A DNA stretch of 64,000 bases. Origin: Pseudocitrobacter vendiensis (GTDB lineage Bacteria > Pseudomonadota > Gammaproteobacteria > Enterobacterales > Enterobacteriaceae). Below, in pieces: positions 1-10,019 of this stretch. The number at the start of each line of letters is the position of its first letter. Position 1 is the first letter of the stretch. Position numbers and translations under genes: made by a program. The notes beneath the pieces were generated by a model. That model saw nothing but the letters and a program-made list of their open reading frames with translations, was not told the origin of the DNA and did no database searches. Location: assembly GCF_943590815.1 (NCBI RefSeq), contig NZ_CALSBS010000005.1, positions 1-64,000 on the forward strand, read 5' to 3'.

Positions 1-66
1 CCCGGGGTTGTCAAAGCCTGTTTTCACAAAAAAATACCGTTTGCTGTTTTATTCCACACTTCGGTT

Positions 67-92
67 AAAAATCATCGGTTTCTGATGATTTT
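67..92 (-). terminator. Possible terminator of yeeO
   Basis: Just past the yeeO stop on the minus strand, 9-base arms (67-75 and 84-92) pair around a 7-base loop and run into a T-rich stretch. The stem is AT-rich, so this is only a moderate prediction. Confidence 0.4.
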
Positions 93-106
93 CACAGCAA
101 TGGCGC

Positions 107-1531
107 TTACTCCATCTTCACGCGCGGGTATTTCCACAACCAGCGGCCACTGACCAGTCGCCAGTAGAACAGCGCACCACGGACTGCCCAGTCGAGGAAC
201 ATCCCTAACCACACACCGACGACGCCCATACCGAGCACAATACCCAGCGTATAGCCCGCCACTACCCGGCAGCCCCACATCCCCAGCATTGATACCCACA
301 TCGCAAAGCGCACATCACGCGCGCCTTTAAAGCCTGAGGGCAGCACCCAGGATGCGGCCCAGATTGGCATAAAGGCAGCGTTCAGCCACAACAGCACTTT
401 CACCACTTCTTTTACATCCTGCTCCTGGGTATAGAATGACGCGAACAGCCCCGCAAATGGCGCGGTGCCCCAGGCAATGGCCGTCAGTACGATGGTCGAC
501 ATCCAGAAGACATGGCGCAGCTGGCGTTCCGCCTGACCAATCTGCCCGGTACCCAAACGTTTACCCGTGATGATAGTTGATGCCGAACCCAGGGCGTTAC
601 CGGGCAAGTTAATGAGCGCCGCCACAGAAAAGGCAATAAAGTTGCCTGCGATAACGTTGGTCCCCATTCCGGCAACAAACATCTGGGTAAGTAATTTCCC
701 GCCATTAAACAGCACCGACTCAATGCTGGCCGGAATACCAATCCCCATCACCTCCCAGATAATGGCGAAATTCAGCGGCTTCAGATAGCTTTTCAGCGGA
801 ATACGCAGCGCCGGGTTAAAGCCAATCATCAGCACCCAGATAATCGCTGCCGCACCGATATAGCGCGAAATGGTTAACCCCAGACCCGCGCCCGCAAACC
901 CCAACCCTTGCCAGGAAAACGCGCCGTAAATCAGGATGCTACTGATGATAATGTTGAGAATGTTCATTCCACCGTTAATCATCAGCGGAATTTTCGTGTT
1001 CCCTGCGCCACGCAGCGCGCCGCTACCAATCAACGCAATCGCCGCCGCCGGATAACTCAGCACCGTCAGTTCAAGGTAGGTTAAGGCCAGCCCTTTTACT
1101 TCCGGCGTCGCTTCACCCGCGACAATATTAATAATCTCACTGCCGAAATAGTGGATGACCGCAGCCAGCACAATGGCAAACAAGGTCATAATCACCAGTG
1201 ACTGTCGTGCAGCCGCCCTCGCCCTTCGCCGGTCACGTTTACCCAGACTAAAGGCGACCACCACCGTTGTCCCGAGATCGATAGCCGCAAAAAAAGCCAT
1301 GATCACCATATTAAAACTGTCGGCAAGCCCGACCCCTGCCATCGCTTCTTTCCCCAGCCAGCTCACCAGGAAGGTACTCAATACCCCCATCAGCAGGACG
1401 CAGGTATTCTCCAGAAAAATAGGTACAGCAAGGGGGGTGATTTCACGCCAGAAGAGGACTCGATAGCTTTTGCGTTTTTTATACCAGGGCGTGCGTGCGA
1501 CGGCCTGACGGAGCGCGGTAGTGACGTTCAA
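107..1531 (-). CDS. yeeO: MATE-family multidrug/flavin exporter YeeO
   Basis: This is a 474-residue inner-membrane protein of the MATE family with about twelve hydrophobic segments. It matches my memory of E. coli YeeO, reported to export flavins and drugs in exchange for cations, and it lies next to a tRNA-Asn as yeeO does in E. coli. The reading frame opens at a TTG (1531-1529) preceded by AAGG with 5-base spacing. An in-frame TGA lies just upstream, and no in-frame ATG occurs before the first membrane segment. E. coli YeeO has a longer annotated N-terminus. The family is certain; the start is fairly likely; the substrate is inferred. Confidence 0.88.
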   Translation of the reverse strand: MNVTTALRQAVARTPWYKKRKSYRVLFWREITPLAVPIFLENTCVLLMGVLSTFLVSWLGKEAMAGVGLADSFNMVIMAFFAAIDLGTTVVVAFSLGKRDRRRARAAARQSLVIMTLFAIVLAAVIHYFGSEIINIVAGEATPEVKGLALTYLELTVLSYPAAAIALIGSGALRGAGNTKIPLMINGGMNILNIIISSILIYGAFSWQGLGFAGAGLGLTISRYIGAAAIIWVLMIGFNPALRIPLKSYLKPLNFAIIWEVMGIGIPASIESVLFNGGKLLTQMFVAGMGTNVIAGNFIAFSVAALINLPGNALGSASTIITGKRLGTGQIGQAERQLRHVFWMSTIVLTAIAWGTAPFAGLFASFYTQEQDVKEVVKVLLWLNAAFMPIWAASWVLPSGFKGARDVRFAMWVSMLGMWGCRVVAGYTLGIVLGMGVVGVWLGMFLDWAVRGALFYWRLVSGRWLWKYPRVKME

Positions 1532-1680
1532 AGTGGACCTTAGTGAGAAAGTTGAAACTCCATTTCAAATGATGAGGGAGAAACCCGGATCCTGCAAAAC
1601 ATTTTTCCTTAATATTTGTCGGTAATTACAACAAATTGTTGACGGAATCGGCAATCAGCATGAACAGCCAGAATTGGTGT

Positions 1681-1708
1681 TTGACAAAATTTTTTTCGCC
1701 GCTAATAT
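1681..1708 (+). promoter_or_regulatory. Sigma70 promoter of tRNA-Asn
   Basis: A perfect -35 TTGACA (1681-1686) and a -10 TAATAT (1703-1708) are separated by 16 bases. Transcription would begin near 1715, about 10 bases before the tRNA. The tRNA therefore has its own promoter. Confidence 0.75.
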
Positions 1709-1724
1709 GTGCCTCCACAACGAT

Positions 1725-1800
1725 TCCTCTGTAGTTCAGTCGGTAGAACGGCGGACTGTTAATCCGTATGTCACTGGTTCGAGTCCAGTCAGAGGAGCCA
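1725..1800 (+). tRNA. tRNA-Asn (anticodon GTT)
   Basis: This is a 76-nt cloverleaf with a 7-bp acceptor stem (TCCTCTG pairing with CAGAGGA), the D-loop block GTAGTTCAGTCGGTAGAAC, anticodon GTT at 1758-1760, the T-loop GGTTCGAGTCC and an encoded CCA end at 1798-1800. tRNA-Asn genes next to yeeO are common integration sites for islands in Enterobacteriaceae. Here the 3' end is followed directly by a terminator and then erfK, so no island is inserted. Confidence 0.97.
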
Positions 1801-1809
1801 AATTCGAGA

Positions 1810-1832
1810 AGCCCGCTTTTAGCGGGCTTTTT
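1810..1832 (+). terminator. Rho-independent terminator of tRNA-Asn
   Basis: AGCCCGCT (1810-1817) and AGCGGGCT (1821-1828) form a strong stem with a three-base loop, followed by a T run. It ends the single-gene tRNA transcript. Confidence 0.85.
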
Positions 1833-1844
1833 GCTATCTGCAAA

Positions 1845-2774
1845 TCAGAAACGCTCACTTCCCGCACTGATATTCACCGGCATGCCCGAACGACGCTGCA
1901 TTTCGCTTTGCGCCCGGGTAGCATCTACCCCTTCCCCGCGCACGAAAGCCTGCATGGCTGGCGTGACCGGGAGCGGTACTTTTTTATCCGATTCATATTC
2001 AGCGCGGTTACGGGATAACGGCTCGTGAACTTCCAGCCAGCGGCTGCCGTCTGGTTCAGTCGTGTATTTCACCGGGCGGTCAATAATTTGCACCCGTGTG
2101 CCCACCGGCACCGTATCAAACAAATATTTGATATCGTCATTGCGAAGGCGAATACAGCCCTGGCTTACGCGCAGCCCAATACCAAAATTCGCATTGGTGC
2201 CGTGGATGGCATACAGCCTGCCAATATAAATAGCGTACAGCCCCATCGGGTTTTCTGGCCCGGCAGGCACCATCGCGGGCAGCGTTTTGCCCTCTTTGGC
2301 GTATTCACGACGCGTATTGGCCGTCGGCACCCAGGTGGGTCCTTCCTGCTTACGCTCCACTTTTGTTACCCAGTTGCGCGGTGTTTCACGCCCTGCCTGG
2401 CCAATGCCAATCGGCAGCACTTCAACGCTGCTGCCGTCCGGTGGGTAGTAATAGAGGCGCATCTCCGCAACGTTAATCACGATACCTTCTCGCGGCGTAT
2501 CAGGCAGGATGAGCTGCTGCGGAATGGTCAGCGTTGTACCGCGCGCGGGAAGATAAACATCCACACCAGGGTTGGCCTCCAGCATATTGCTCAGCCCCTG
2601 CCCATAGCGGGCGGCGAAGGCTTCCAGCGGGAAGTTACTGTCGAGAGGGACGATGATTTTTAACGGGCTGCCGACCAGTCGGCTTCCTTCCGGGGGCAGC
2701 GGGTAGGTCACCGCCAGAACGCTCTGGCTGGCAAGCAGCAGCATAGCGGAGCATAACCGTTTGACACGACGCAT
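1845..2774 (-). CDS. erfK: L,D-transpeptidase ErfK (LdtA)
   Basis: This 309-residue periplasmic enzyme belongs to the YkuD family, which attaches Braun lipoprotein to peptidoglycan. A signal peptide covers roughly residues 1-21, ending in SVLA. A LysM-like segment follows (about 40-90), then the catalytic domain, whose SQGCIRL motif holds the nucleophilic cysteine and is preceded by the HGTN histidine. The length matches E. coli ErfK (310), and the place next to cobT is the same. It has its own upstream region and is probably not part of the cob operon. Confidence 0.93.
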   Translation of the reverse strand: MRRVKRLCSAMLLLASQSVLAVTYPLPPEGSRLVGSPLKIIVPLDSNFPLEAFAARYGQGLSNMLEANPGVDVYLPARGTTLTIPQQLILPDTPREGIVINVAEMRLYYYPPDGSSVEVLPIGIGQAGRETPRNWVTKVERKQEGPTWVPTANTRREYAKEGKTLPAMVPAGPENPMGLYAIYIGRLYAIHGTNANFGIGLRVSQGCIRLRNDDIKYLFDTVPVGTRVQIIDRPVKYTTEPDGSRWLEVHEPLSRNRAEYESDKKVPLPVTPAMQAFVRGEGVDATRAQSEMQRRSGMPVNISAGSERF

Positions 2775-2884
2775 AATTTCCCTTCCTCAGCCGTGAAAGA
2801 TAATTGTTAATTATAGCTTTTTTGTTTACCTTCCGCTGATAAAAGCAGTGATTAACGAGGGGAATTTTATTTAGGCGAAGCGAA

Positions 2885-2905
2885 ACCGCTCCAGTGCGGA
2901 GCGGT
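2885..2905 (-). terminator. Possible terminator of the cbi-cob operon
   Basis: Directly after the cobT stop, ACCGCTCC (2885-2892) pairs with GGAGCGGT (2898-2905) around a short loop. Only a short T stretch follows on the minus strand. It is the only hairpin I see between cobT and erfK. Confidence 0.45.
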
Positions 2906-2916
2906 GAGGGAAAAGA

Positions 2917-3972
2917 TTACTTCTCTGGCAGGACGATATTACTTTCGGCTAACGTCCCCATGTTGTTATAAATAGCGCAGGCGGATTCCACGATATGCAT
3001 CGCCATTGCCGCCCCACTTCCTTCACCCAAACGCATCTGCATATTGAGATACGGCTCAAGCTGCAATGCTTCCAGCGCGATACGTGCGCCCTTCTCCGCC
3101 GACAGATGCGAGGGGATCAGATACGGTTTGACCGCCGGGGCGATTCGACACGCAGCCAGCGCCGAGGCGTAAGAAAGGAAGCCGTCCAGTACCACCGGAA
3201 GACCACAGGATGCCGCACCCAGCATCACGCCCGTCATGCCGACTAAATCGAAACCGCCCACTTTTGCCAGCACATCCACGCCATCAGCCGCATTGGGCTG
3301 ATTAACCGCGATTGCGCGTCGCACCACATCCACTTTATTCGCCAGTTGTGCCTGGGGCAGGTTCGCGCCAATCCCTACGGATTCCTGCGGATCGGCGCCC
3401 GTTAACACACTGACAATCGCCGCGGCGGGCGTGGTGTTCGCCATGCCCAACTCGCCAACGCCAAACAGCGTTACCCCCTGCTGTGCCAGATTTTGCGTAT
3501 AGCGGATGGTTTCCAGCAGCAATTCCTGCGCCTGTTGATGGCGCATTGCCGGGCCACGCGCAATGTTGCCACTGCCGCGCGCCACTTTCATGTTCACCAC
3601 ATCAGGGATAGGATCGGCGTCAATCCCGACATCAATCACATGCACTTTCGCCCCCGCCTGCGCCGCCAGTACGCAAACGCCGGTAGTATGACGCGTCATG
3701 TTAACGGTCTGAATCGCAGTGACCACCTGCGGCGAAATCGCCACGCCTTCATGCCAGACGCCATGATCGGCGCACATCACCAGAATCGCTTTTTGCGCGA
3801 CCTGCGGCTTACCTTTTAGCCCCGGCATGCCCGCTAACTGTATCGCCAGCGCTTCCAGGCGTCCCAGGCTTCCCGGCGGTTTAAGCAACCCGTCGATATG
3901 GTGCTGCGCCTGCGCCATCGCGGCGCTATCTAACGCCGGAATAGCAGCGAGCAGCGTTGAGAGTGTTTGCAT
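2917..3972 (-). CDS. cobT: Nicotinate-nucleotide:dimethylbenzimidazole phosphoribosyltransferase CobT
   Basis: CobT makes alpha-ribazole-5'-phosphate from dimethylbenzimidazole and nicotinate mononucleotide, for the lower ligand of B12. The protein has 351 residues (about 356 in Salmonella). The catalytic glutamate falls at residue 317 in LGEGSGA, the same number as in the Salmonella enzyme. It is the last gene of the operon, 30 bases after cobS. Confidence 0.96.
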   Translation of the reverse strand: MQTLSTLLAAIPALDSAAMAQAQHHIDGLLKPPGSLGRLEALAIQLAGMPGLKGKPQVAQKAILVMCADHGVWHEGVAISPQVVTAIQTVNMTRHTTGVCVLAAQAGAKVHVIDVGIDADPIPDVVNMKVARGSGNIARGPAMRHQQAQELLLETIRYTQNLAQQGVTLFGVGELGMANTTPAAAIVSVLTGADPQESVGIGANLPQAQLANKVDVVRRAIAVNQPNAADGVDVLAKVGGFDLVGMTGVMLGAASCGLPVVLDGFLSYASALAACRIAPAVKPYLIPSHLSAEKGARIALEALQLEPYLNMQMRLGEGSGAAMAMHIVESACAIYNNMGTLAESNIVLPEK

Positions 3973-4002
3973 CTTTTTCCCCGATGTTCCGTTAAGGCTG
4001 GC

Positions 4003-4743
4003 TTAAATTAACGCCAGCAGAAAGATAAGTTCGCCCAGTTCAATGCTTGCGCCCATGGTGTCACCCGTCTGGCCCCCCAGGGTACGTTTGAGCAACTGAC
4101 CAAGGATAAAGACGGCAATAAAGGTCACCAGAAGCGCACGTAACCCATGTGCTCCCAGCAGCGTCACCACCAGTACCGCAGTCAGCGCGAGGGTCAACGC
4201 CGCCTGGCGAGCGGTAACTTTGCCAATAAACAGATTGCCCAGCCCCTCTTCACGCGCGTAGCGGTGGCGATACATCAGCAGCACCACACAGCCGCGGCCG
4301 GCGATACAGGCACAGGCCAGCGCCGCCAGCATCGGCGTATCACGCAGCGCCACTTCATTCACCGCCAGCACTTTGCCAAGCAGAACAAAAATGAGCGCTA
4401 ATCCACCGTGTGTGCCCAGGCGACTGTCGCGCATGATCTCCAGCATTTTTTCACGACGACGCGCAGAGAAGACGCCATCACAGGTATCGGCCAGGCCATC
4501 CAGATGGAACCCCCCGGTCAACAGCGCCAGCGCCAGCACCGCGAAAAATGCCGCCAGCGGCACGCCGCACCAGGGCTGTAGCAGCATAAAGACCAGCCCG
4601 CTTAATGCCCCCAGCAGTAACCCGACGAGGGGAAACGTAACAACGCCACGGACATACTGGTCGATATCCAGGCCCTGCGACCAGCGCTGAGGCACCGGCA
4701 AACGGCTCATAAACGACAGCGTGGCAAAGAAGATCCTGCTCAT
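4003..4743 (-). CDS. cobS: Adenosylcobinamide-GDP ribazoletransferase (cobalamin synthase) CobS
   Basis: CobS is an inner-membrane enzyme that joins adenosylcobinamide-GDP to alpha-ribazole (phosphate) to close the nucleotide loop. The 246-residue protein has several hydrophobic helices and the family's acidic DGLADTCDG motif near residue 85. Its ATG overlaps the cobU stop by 4 bases, so translation is likely coupled. Confidence 0.95.
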   Translation of the reverse strand: MSRIFFATLSFMSRLPVPQRWSQGLDIDQYVRGVVTFPLVGLLLGALSGLVFMLLQPWCGVPLAAFFAVLALALLTGGFHLDGLADTCDGVFSARRREKMLEIMRDSRLGTHGGLALIFVLLGKVLAVNEVALRDTPMLAALACACIAGRGCVVLLMYRHRYAREEGLGNLFIGKVTARQAALTLALTAVLVVTLLGAHGLRALLVTFIAVFILGQLLKRTLGGQTGDTMGASIELGELIFLLALI

Positions 4744-5282
4744 TTTATTTTGACTCCAATTCCTGACACCACCAGCCAGACGTCATCCGCCGCCTGCGCC
4801 AGTCTTTGATTCACTCGCCCGGCAATGTCGCGAAAATGGCGCGCCAGACGGTTCTCCGGCACGATCCCCATTCCCACTTCATTGGTTACCAGCACCACCA
4901 ATGATGGGCAGCGCTGGCAGGCTATAATAAGCTTCTCAATTTCCAGGTCCACCGCCCTTTCCAGCGCCGCGAAATCCCAGTTATCGACATCGCCTTCCCC
5001 GCCGTTGGCAAACAGCACGTTGGTCACAAGCGTCGTCACACACTCCAGCAAAATCGCTTCTTCGGGATCGTTTGTCGGGGCGATCACCGCGTCTAAATCC
5101 TGCCAGCGTTCGGCAGTCCGCCAGTGCGCCGGGCGGCTATCGCGGTGATGCTGAATGCGCGCGTCCATTTCCGCATCGGTAATTTGCGAGGTGGCGATGT
5201 AAAGCACGTGCGGGTATTCGCGCAGCAGTGATTCCGCGTGACGGCTTTTACCGCTGCGCGCGCCACCGGTGACCAGTATCAT
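4740..5282 (-). CDS. cobU: Adenosylcobinamide kinase/guanylyltransferase CobU
   Basis: This bifunctional enzyme phosphorylates adenosylcobinamide and transfers GMP to it. The P-loop GGARSGKS is at residues 6-13, and the guanylylated histidine is His46 in QHHRDSRP, as in Salmonella. The length is 180 residues (181 in Salmonella). It overlaps both cbiP and cobS by 4 bases. Confidence 0.96.
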   Translation of the reverse strand: MILVTGGARSGKSRHAESLLREYPHVLYIATSQITDAEMDARIQHHRDSRPAHWRTAERWQDLDAVIAPTNDPEEAILLECVTTLVTNVLFANGGEGDVDNWDFAALERAVDLEIEKLIIACQRCPSLVVLVTNEVGMGIVPENRLARHFRDIAGRVNQRLAQAADDVWLVVSGIGVKIK

Positions 5283-6808
5283 GATTGCGGCTCCTGATAG
5301 TCGTGCATAATCTGATAAATCTTCTCAATATCAATATGTTCACGCATCGCGTTGGCGAGGATATCAAACTGCTGCGCTTTGTAATCGGCATAGCTCACCG
5401 TGACGTCCAGCGCGGAAAGCCCTTTGCGCTGACGCAGAGCGTTAACGATGCCGCGCGTGAAAGCATCGCTATCGAATAAACCGTGCAGATAGGTGCCGAA
5501 TACCAGCCCATCGTCGCTGACCGCGCCGTCGGCAAGCGTGGAGCCGTCCGGGCGATGCAGCTCCAGCGCCGCGCGACAGTGCGCGTGGCGGGTGGTGGTC
5601 CCCATATGGATTTCATACCCGGAAATATCCATCCCGGAGACATTCGCCAGCCAGCCGGGGAGCGTAGTTTGTAGGCGCGCGCGCGTTTGCTCGGTAGTTT
5701 TCTCCGGCGCAAACAGCGTGTCTGTCGCCAGCAGCCCCAGACCCGGTAGTACGCCGAGCCCCGATTCAATCTCATCGGTAATCGTTTCGCCAAGCATCTG
5801 ATAGCCGCCGCAAATGCCCATCACCGGCGTGCCTTCGCGGTGCCGTGCCAGCAACGCCTGCGCAAGGCCGCTTTGCCGCAACCAGTTAAGATCGCCGAGC
5901 GTATTTTTGCTGCCCGGTAGAATGATGAGGTCGGCATCGGCCAGTTCCTCCGGCGTGCGCACATAACGCACGCGCACATCCGGCTGCGCCGCCAGCGCGT
6001 TGAGATCGGTGAAGTTGGATAAATGTGGAAGTTGCGCCACCGCGATGGTCACCGGGCGATCGCCCACATGTCGATAAAGCCCTCGCTGCATAGCAACGCT
6101 GTCTTCCTCTTCAAGGTCAACATCCAGCCACGGCATTACGCCGAGCACCGGTACGCCGGTAAGGTCTTCAATCTGTTTAACACCAGGCATCAGCAGCGAG
6201 ACATCGCCGCGAAACTTATTGATGATCACCCCTTTGACCCGCGCGCGCTCATGTTCAAGTAGCAGTGCCAGCGTGCCGTAAATGGAAGCAAAAACGCCAC
6301 CCCGGTCGATGTCAGCCACCAGAATCACCGGGCACTGCGCCAGTTCGGCCATGCCCATATTGACGATATCGCGATCGCGCAGATTAATTTCCGCCGGGCT
6401 CCCCGCGCCTTCCAGCACCAGCGCGTCGTACTCCTGCCCAAGGCTGGTATAGACCTCAAGAATTTGCTGACGCAGGCGCGGCTTATAGTCGTGATAGCTT
6501 ACGGCGTCCATATCGGTCATGACTTTGCCCATCAACACCACCTGCGCCTTGCGGTCGCTGGTCGGTTTGAGCAGCACCGGGTTCATGCGTACATCCGGCG
6601 TAATACCGGCGGCTTCCGCCTGAAAAATCTGCGCACGCCCCATCTCTTTGCCATCCGGCGTGATGCCGGAATTAAGGGCCATATTCTGCGATTTAAACGG
6701 CGCGGTCTTTAGCCCGTCCTGATGAAAAATACGGCACAGCCCCGCCACCAGCACACTTTTGCCGACGTCGGACGCGGTGCCCTGAATCATAATTGCCTGC
6801 GTCATCAT
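5279..6808 (-). CDS. cbiP: Cobyric acid synthase CbiP
   Basis: CbiP amidates four side chains (b, d, e, g) of adenosylcobyrinic acid a,c-diamide using glutamine and ATP. An N-terminal ATP-binding domain begins with GTASDVGKS, and a C-terminal class I glutaminase-like domain has GICGGYQ and TYLHG carrying the Cys and His. Two ATGs stand side by side (6808 and 6805); the first overlaps the cbiO stop as ATGA, giving 509 residues, and the second gives 508. Confidence 0.95.
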   Translation of the reverse strand: MMTQAIMIQGTASDVGKSVLVAGLCRIFHQDGLKTAPFKSQNMALNSGITPDGKEMGRAQIFQAEAAGITPDVRMNPVLLKPTSDRKAQVVLMGKVMTDMDAVSYHDYKPRLRQQILEVYTSLGQEYDALVLEGAGSPAEINLRDRDIVNMGMAELAQCPVILVADIDRGGVFASIYGTLALLLEHERARVKGVIINKFRGDVSLLMPGVKQIEDLTGVPVLGVMPWLDVDLEEEDSVAMQRGLYRHVGDRPVTIAVAQLPHLSNFTDLNALAAQPDVRVRYVRTPEELADADLIILPGSKNTLGDLNWLRQSGLAQALLARHREGTPVMGICGGYQMLGETITDEIESGLGVLPGLGLLATDTLFAPEKTTEQTRARLQTTLPGWLANVSGMDISGYEIHMGTTTRHAHCRAALELHRPDGSTLADGAVSDDGLVFGTYLHGLFDSDAFTRGIVNALRQRKGLSALDVTVSYADYKAQQFDILANAMREHIDIEKIYQIMHDYQEPQS

Positions 6809-7617
6809 GCATGTTCCTGATTGTTGTTGCGCATACGGCTGAAAAATTCATCTTCGGTTTTACACAGCGGCAGGCCGAGTTGGGCATGCAGCTTTACCAG
6901 CCAGGGCTGCGTCAACCCGGCTTTTGCCATCACATCCGCGCGGGAAAATACCTCTCCCGGCGCCCCCTCGGCCAGCACTTCGCCACGGTGCATGACATAC
7001 ACCGCATCGCTCACTTCATAAATCAGGTCAATATCGTGGCTGGAGATCACCACATGATTGCCCTGGCTAACAATGCGCCTGATTATCTCAATCATCTGCG
7101 TACGCCCGGACGGATCAAGCCCCGCCGTCGGTTCATCGAGCAACAGATAGCGCGCCTTCAGCACCAGCGCGCCGGCAATCGCCACGCGCTTTTTCTGCCC
7201 GTGGCTGAGACACTGAATCGGTTGATGACGAAAATGCTGTGCATCCACCAGCGTCAGCGCGTCCTCGACGCGGCGGGCGATTTCCGCCGCATCCACGCCC
7301 AGGTTGCGTAGCGCGAACGCAATATCACTGTCGATGTCGGTGTAGAAGATTTGCTGGTCCGGGTCCTGAAAGACAGTGGTGACCTGCTGGCGAAGCGCCA
7401 GCAGCCCGCGTTTGCTGTATTCCAGCGGTTTGCCCTGCCACAGTACCGCGCCCTGTTGCGGGCGTAATATGCCGCTTAAATTCATAAACAGCGTCGATTT
7501 CCCGCAGCCGTTAGCGCCCACCAGCCCGGTAACGGCGTGCGCAGAAAAATCAAGATTCAGGCCGGTCAACACGGGCGAGTCCTGATAGCGAAAACAGAGA
7601 TTGTTGGTCGCGAGCAT
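6805..7617 (-). CDS. cbiO: Cobalt ECF transporter ATPase CbiO
   Basis: CbiO is the ATP-hydrolysing subunit of the CbiMNQO cobalt importer. The 270-residue ABC protein shows Walker [10 protein letters not shown] (about residues 35-43), signature LSHGQKKR and Walker [12 protein letters not shown]. It starts 8 bases after cbiQ. CbiP follows with a 4-base overlap. Confidence 0.96.
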   Translation of the reverse strand: MLATNNLCFRYQDSPVLTGLNLDFSAHAVTGLVGANGCGKSTLFMNLSGILRPQQGAVLWQGKPLEYSKRGLLALRQQVTTVFQDPDQQIFYTDIDSDIAFALRNLGVDAAEIARRVEDALTLVDAQHFRHQPIQCLSHGQKKRVAIAGALVLKARYLLLDEPTAGLDPSGRTQMIEIIRRIVSQGNHVVISSHDIDLIYEVSDAVYVMHRGEVLAEGAPGEVFSRADVMAKAGLTQPWLVKLHAQLGLPLCKTEDEFFSRMRNNNQEHA

Positions 7618-7625
7618 CCGGGCCC

Positions 7626-8303
7626 CTAAAGGTGAAAATCACCCTGATAAAGTTTGATATCCAGCGTTGTCGCCATCTGCTGATAACGCATAAGCACCCT
7701 CGTGAACAGCAACCCAACCAGCATCGCCAGCGAGCGATACCCTTTCGGCAGACTACGATACCCAAAACGCAGCGTCTGTGCGCGATGAATGGCCAGTGCT
7801 TCATCTAACAGAATAAAAATGAACCGCCAGGTCAGCAGAATTTGTTCGGTGATTAAGCGCGGCACCCGCGCGCGCTGTAGCAAAACGATGAGCTGATCGA
7901 ACGGCAGATTAAGCACCAACCAGAACGTCGCCGACAACGCGCACAGGCTACGCCAGAATGTGTCGTTGGCGGTGAAAAGCCCTGACGGCGTCATGCCCAG
8001 CCAGTAATGACCAATGGAAATGCCCCACCACAGGCTTTGCGGGTCGCGGCTGATACTGAACAAAATCGTCAATACGCCCACCAGCAAAAAACCCAGCGGC
8101 AGCGCCATCCAGCGGCACCAGCGCCACAGGGAAATGCGCGCCACAAAGCAGGTTAGCGCGGCGGTAAACAGCAGCGTTATCACGCGCCCGAGAACGGGCA
8201 GCGTAAATGCCAGCACCATCAGCAACAGCCAGAGCAGAAATTTCCACTCCGGCGCAATATGCCGCCAGCGGCTCTGATAGCTGATGCGGTCAAGCCCGGT
8301 CAT
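7626..8303 (-). CDS. cbiQ: Cobalt ECF transporter membrane subunit CbiQ
   Basis: CbiQ is the transmembrane coupling (T) subunit of the cobalt importer. The C-terminal half contains the conserved arginine-containing short helices (ERs such as RRxR-like ARVPRL) that contact the ATPase. I chose the ATG at 8303, giving 225 residues as in Salmonella; a TTG 30 bases upstream extends the frame without family support. The start overlaps the cbiN end by 14 bases. Confidence 0.9.
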   Translation of the reverse strand: MTGLDRISYQSRWRHIAPEWKFLLWLLLMVLAFTLPVLGRVITLLFTAALTCFVARISLWRWCRWMALPLGFLLVGVLTILFSISRDPQSLWWGISIGHYWLGMTPSGLFTANDTFWRSLCALSATFWLVLNLPFDQLIVLLQRARVPRLITEQILLTWRFIFILLDEALAIHRAQTLRFGYRSLPKGYRSLAMLVGLLFTRVLMRYQQMATTLDIKLYQGDFHL

Positions 8304-8571
8304 CACGACGCTGGCGTCCTTTGGTGTAGCCAAGAATATAGAAAATTACCGCCGCGCCAATGGAGCCTTGCAGCGTGAACAGTAAACTTTCAATCTCGCC
8401 GCTGGCTGGTTCATACAGCGGCTGGAACCACGGTTGATAGTCGGGTGCGACCACCTGAATCTGGTTCTCCGCTTCACCGTCCGACCCGCCATATTCGCCG
8501 CCGTGATTAATGAAAAACGGCAGGATCACCAGCGCAATTACCATCGCCAATAGAATCAACGTCTTTTTCAT
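8290..8571 (-). CDS. cbiN: Cobalt transport accessory protein CbiN
   Basis: This 93-residue protein has two membrane helices (about 1-20 and 66-86) joined by a periplasmic loop. CbiN assists CbiM in loading cobalt. It abuts cbiM with no gap and overlaps cbiQ. The length equals the Salmonella protein. Confidence 0.94.
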   Translation of the reverse strand: MKKTLILLAMVIALVILPFFINHGGEYGGSDGEAENQIQVVAPDYQPWFQPLYEPASGEIESLLFTLQGSIGAAVIFYILGYTKGRQRRDDRA

Positions 8572-9309
8572 TTAATGCCCCTGTACGGAAATCAACTGTC
8601 GTTTGGTAAGCTGATCGTAAATCAGCACCGTTAATAACCCTTCAGCAATAGCGATTGGGATCTGCGTCAGGCAGAAGATCCCCATAAATTTGACGATGGA
8701 ACCTGTTGCGCCCGTTTCAGGGTCCGGGAACGCAACGCCCAGCTGTACTGAGGTGACGAAATAGGTCACCAGATCCGCCAGCATAGCGCACAAAAATACG
8801 CACACATCGCGACGCAGCCCGGCGCGGCAGGCCATCTTCCACACCAGATACCCGACTACCGGGCCAATGACCGCCATCGACATCCCGTTGGCGCCCAGCG
8901 TGGTTAATCCGCCGTGGGCCAGCAATAACGCCTGGAACAACAGAACAATGGCGCCCAGAATCGCCACCACGCCGGGGCCAAACAGAATCACCGCCAGCCC
9001 AACCCCGGTGGGGTGCGAACAGCTCCCGGTGACCGACGGAATTTTTAGTGCGGAGAGCACGAAGATAAACGCCCCACACAGCGCCAGCAGCACCTTCTGA
9101 TGATTATCTTCCGCCACGATGCGGCGCAGGCGCACTAAGCCGTACCACAGGCACGGCAGAAACAGCAGCCACCAGGCCAGCGCCCACATCGGCGGTAAAA
9201 AACCTTCCATAATGTGCATAGCGAACGCCTGCTCGGGTACCACCATCAGCAGCAGCGCGGCGGCGAGGCCGCTCAGGGAAAGCTGTTTCAGTTGTTTTTC
9301 AAGGATCAT
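8572..9309 (-). CDS. cbiM: Cobalt ECF transporter substrate-binding subunit CbiM
   Basis: CbiM is the membrane S-component that binds Co(II). After a hydrophobic signal-like N-terminus ending AFA, the mature protein begins MHIMEG, whose Met-His-x-Met end forms the metal site in this family. Of the possible starts I chose the ATG at 9309, which overlaps the cbiL stop as TAATG and has GGAGG upstream; it gives 245 residues as in Salmonella. Confidence 0.95.
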   Translation of the reverse strand: MILEKQLKQLSLSGLAAALLLMVVPEQAFAMHIMEGFLPPMWALAWWLLFLPCLWYGLVRLRRIVAEDNHQKVLLALCGAFIFVLSALKIPSVTGSCSHPTGVGLAVILFGPGVVAILGAIVLLFQALLLAHGGLTTLGANGMSMAVIGPVVGYLVWKMACRAGLRRDVCVFLCAMLADLVTYFVTSVQLGVAFPDPETGATGSIVKFMGIFCLTQIPIAIAEGLLTVLIYDQLTKRQLISVQGH

Positions 9310-10019
9310 TACGCTGACCTCCACTGTTTATTGACCAGGATGGTGGAGAAATACGGCAGCGGCTGATCGTCGCTCACCTCCGCCAGATTGTGCCAGCACT
9401 GCTCGCCGGGCAGCGTGGCTTCCGCCATCATCAACGCACACTCCAGCAGCCCCGCCTGCGCCAGTAGCGCCTTAATGCGGGCGAAGCGGCCATACACCTT
9501 CATCAGTACCAGGCTGTCGTGCTGCACCAGCGCCTGAGCAATCTCCGATTCTGGCGCGGTACAGGCAATCACCGCCATCGACTGCTGTTCCATGGCCAGC
9601 GGCGTTTTACTGCGGGCGGCAATGGCGGCAAACGAGGTCACGCCAGGCACAATCTCCAGCCAGTCTGGATTGCCAATACGCGCCAGCAGAAAGACCCAGG
9701 TGCTGAAGAGCATCGCGTCGCCCAGCGTGATAAATCCGACCTGTTTGCCGGCCTCCACTTCCTGCACCAGCGCGGCGGCAACGTCGTTCCAGACGGCTTC
9801 TTTTTCCGCGCTGTCGGCGCTCATCGGGAAGTGGCAACAGCGAACTTCGGTCTGTTCGCCGAGATACTCCCGCACAATGGAGAGCGCTAAACTATCGCCA
9901 CCTTTACGTCCGGCGGGCGCATACAAAATATCGAGTGAGCCCAGCGTGCGGGCGGCGCGAACGGTAATCAGATCGGATGTCCCGGGCCCGGTGCTCAGCG
10001 CATATAATTTCCCCGTCAT
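9309..10019 (-). CDS. cbiL: Cobalt-precorrin-2 C20-methyltransferase CbiL
   Basis: CbiL uses S-adenosylmethionine to methylate C20 of cobalt-factor II/precorrin-2. The 236-residue tetrapyrrole methylase begins with the typical [13 protein letters not shown] glycine-rich loop. It overlaps cbiK by 4 bases and cbiM by one. Confidence 0.95.
   Translation of the reverse strand: MTGKLYALSTGPGTSDLITVRAARTLGSLDILYAPAGRKGGDSLALSIVREYLGEQTEVRCCHFPMSADSAEKEAVWNDVAAALVQEVEAGKQVGFITLGDAMLFSTWVFLLARIGNPDWLEIVPGVTSFAAIAARSKTPLAMEQQSMAVIACTAPESEIAQALVQHDSLVLMKVYGRFARIKALLAQAGLLECALMMAEATLPGEQCWHNLAEVSDDQPLPYFSTILVNKQWRSA

Noticed and set aside
1674..2018. Open frame of 114 codons across the tRNA-Asn
   Set aside because: It runs through the tRNA, its terminator and the antisense of erfK. 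It has no ribosome-binding site and no recognisable protein features.
1725..2916. Genomic island at tRNA-Asn
   Set aside because: No integrase or duplicated tRNA end follows; erfK lies directly downstream as on the standard backbone.
5395..5793. 132-codon open frame on the minus strand inside cbiP
   Set aside because: It is an alternative frame within a GC-rich conserved gene, as are most long secondary frames in the cbi and his regions.
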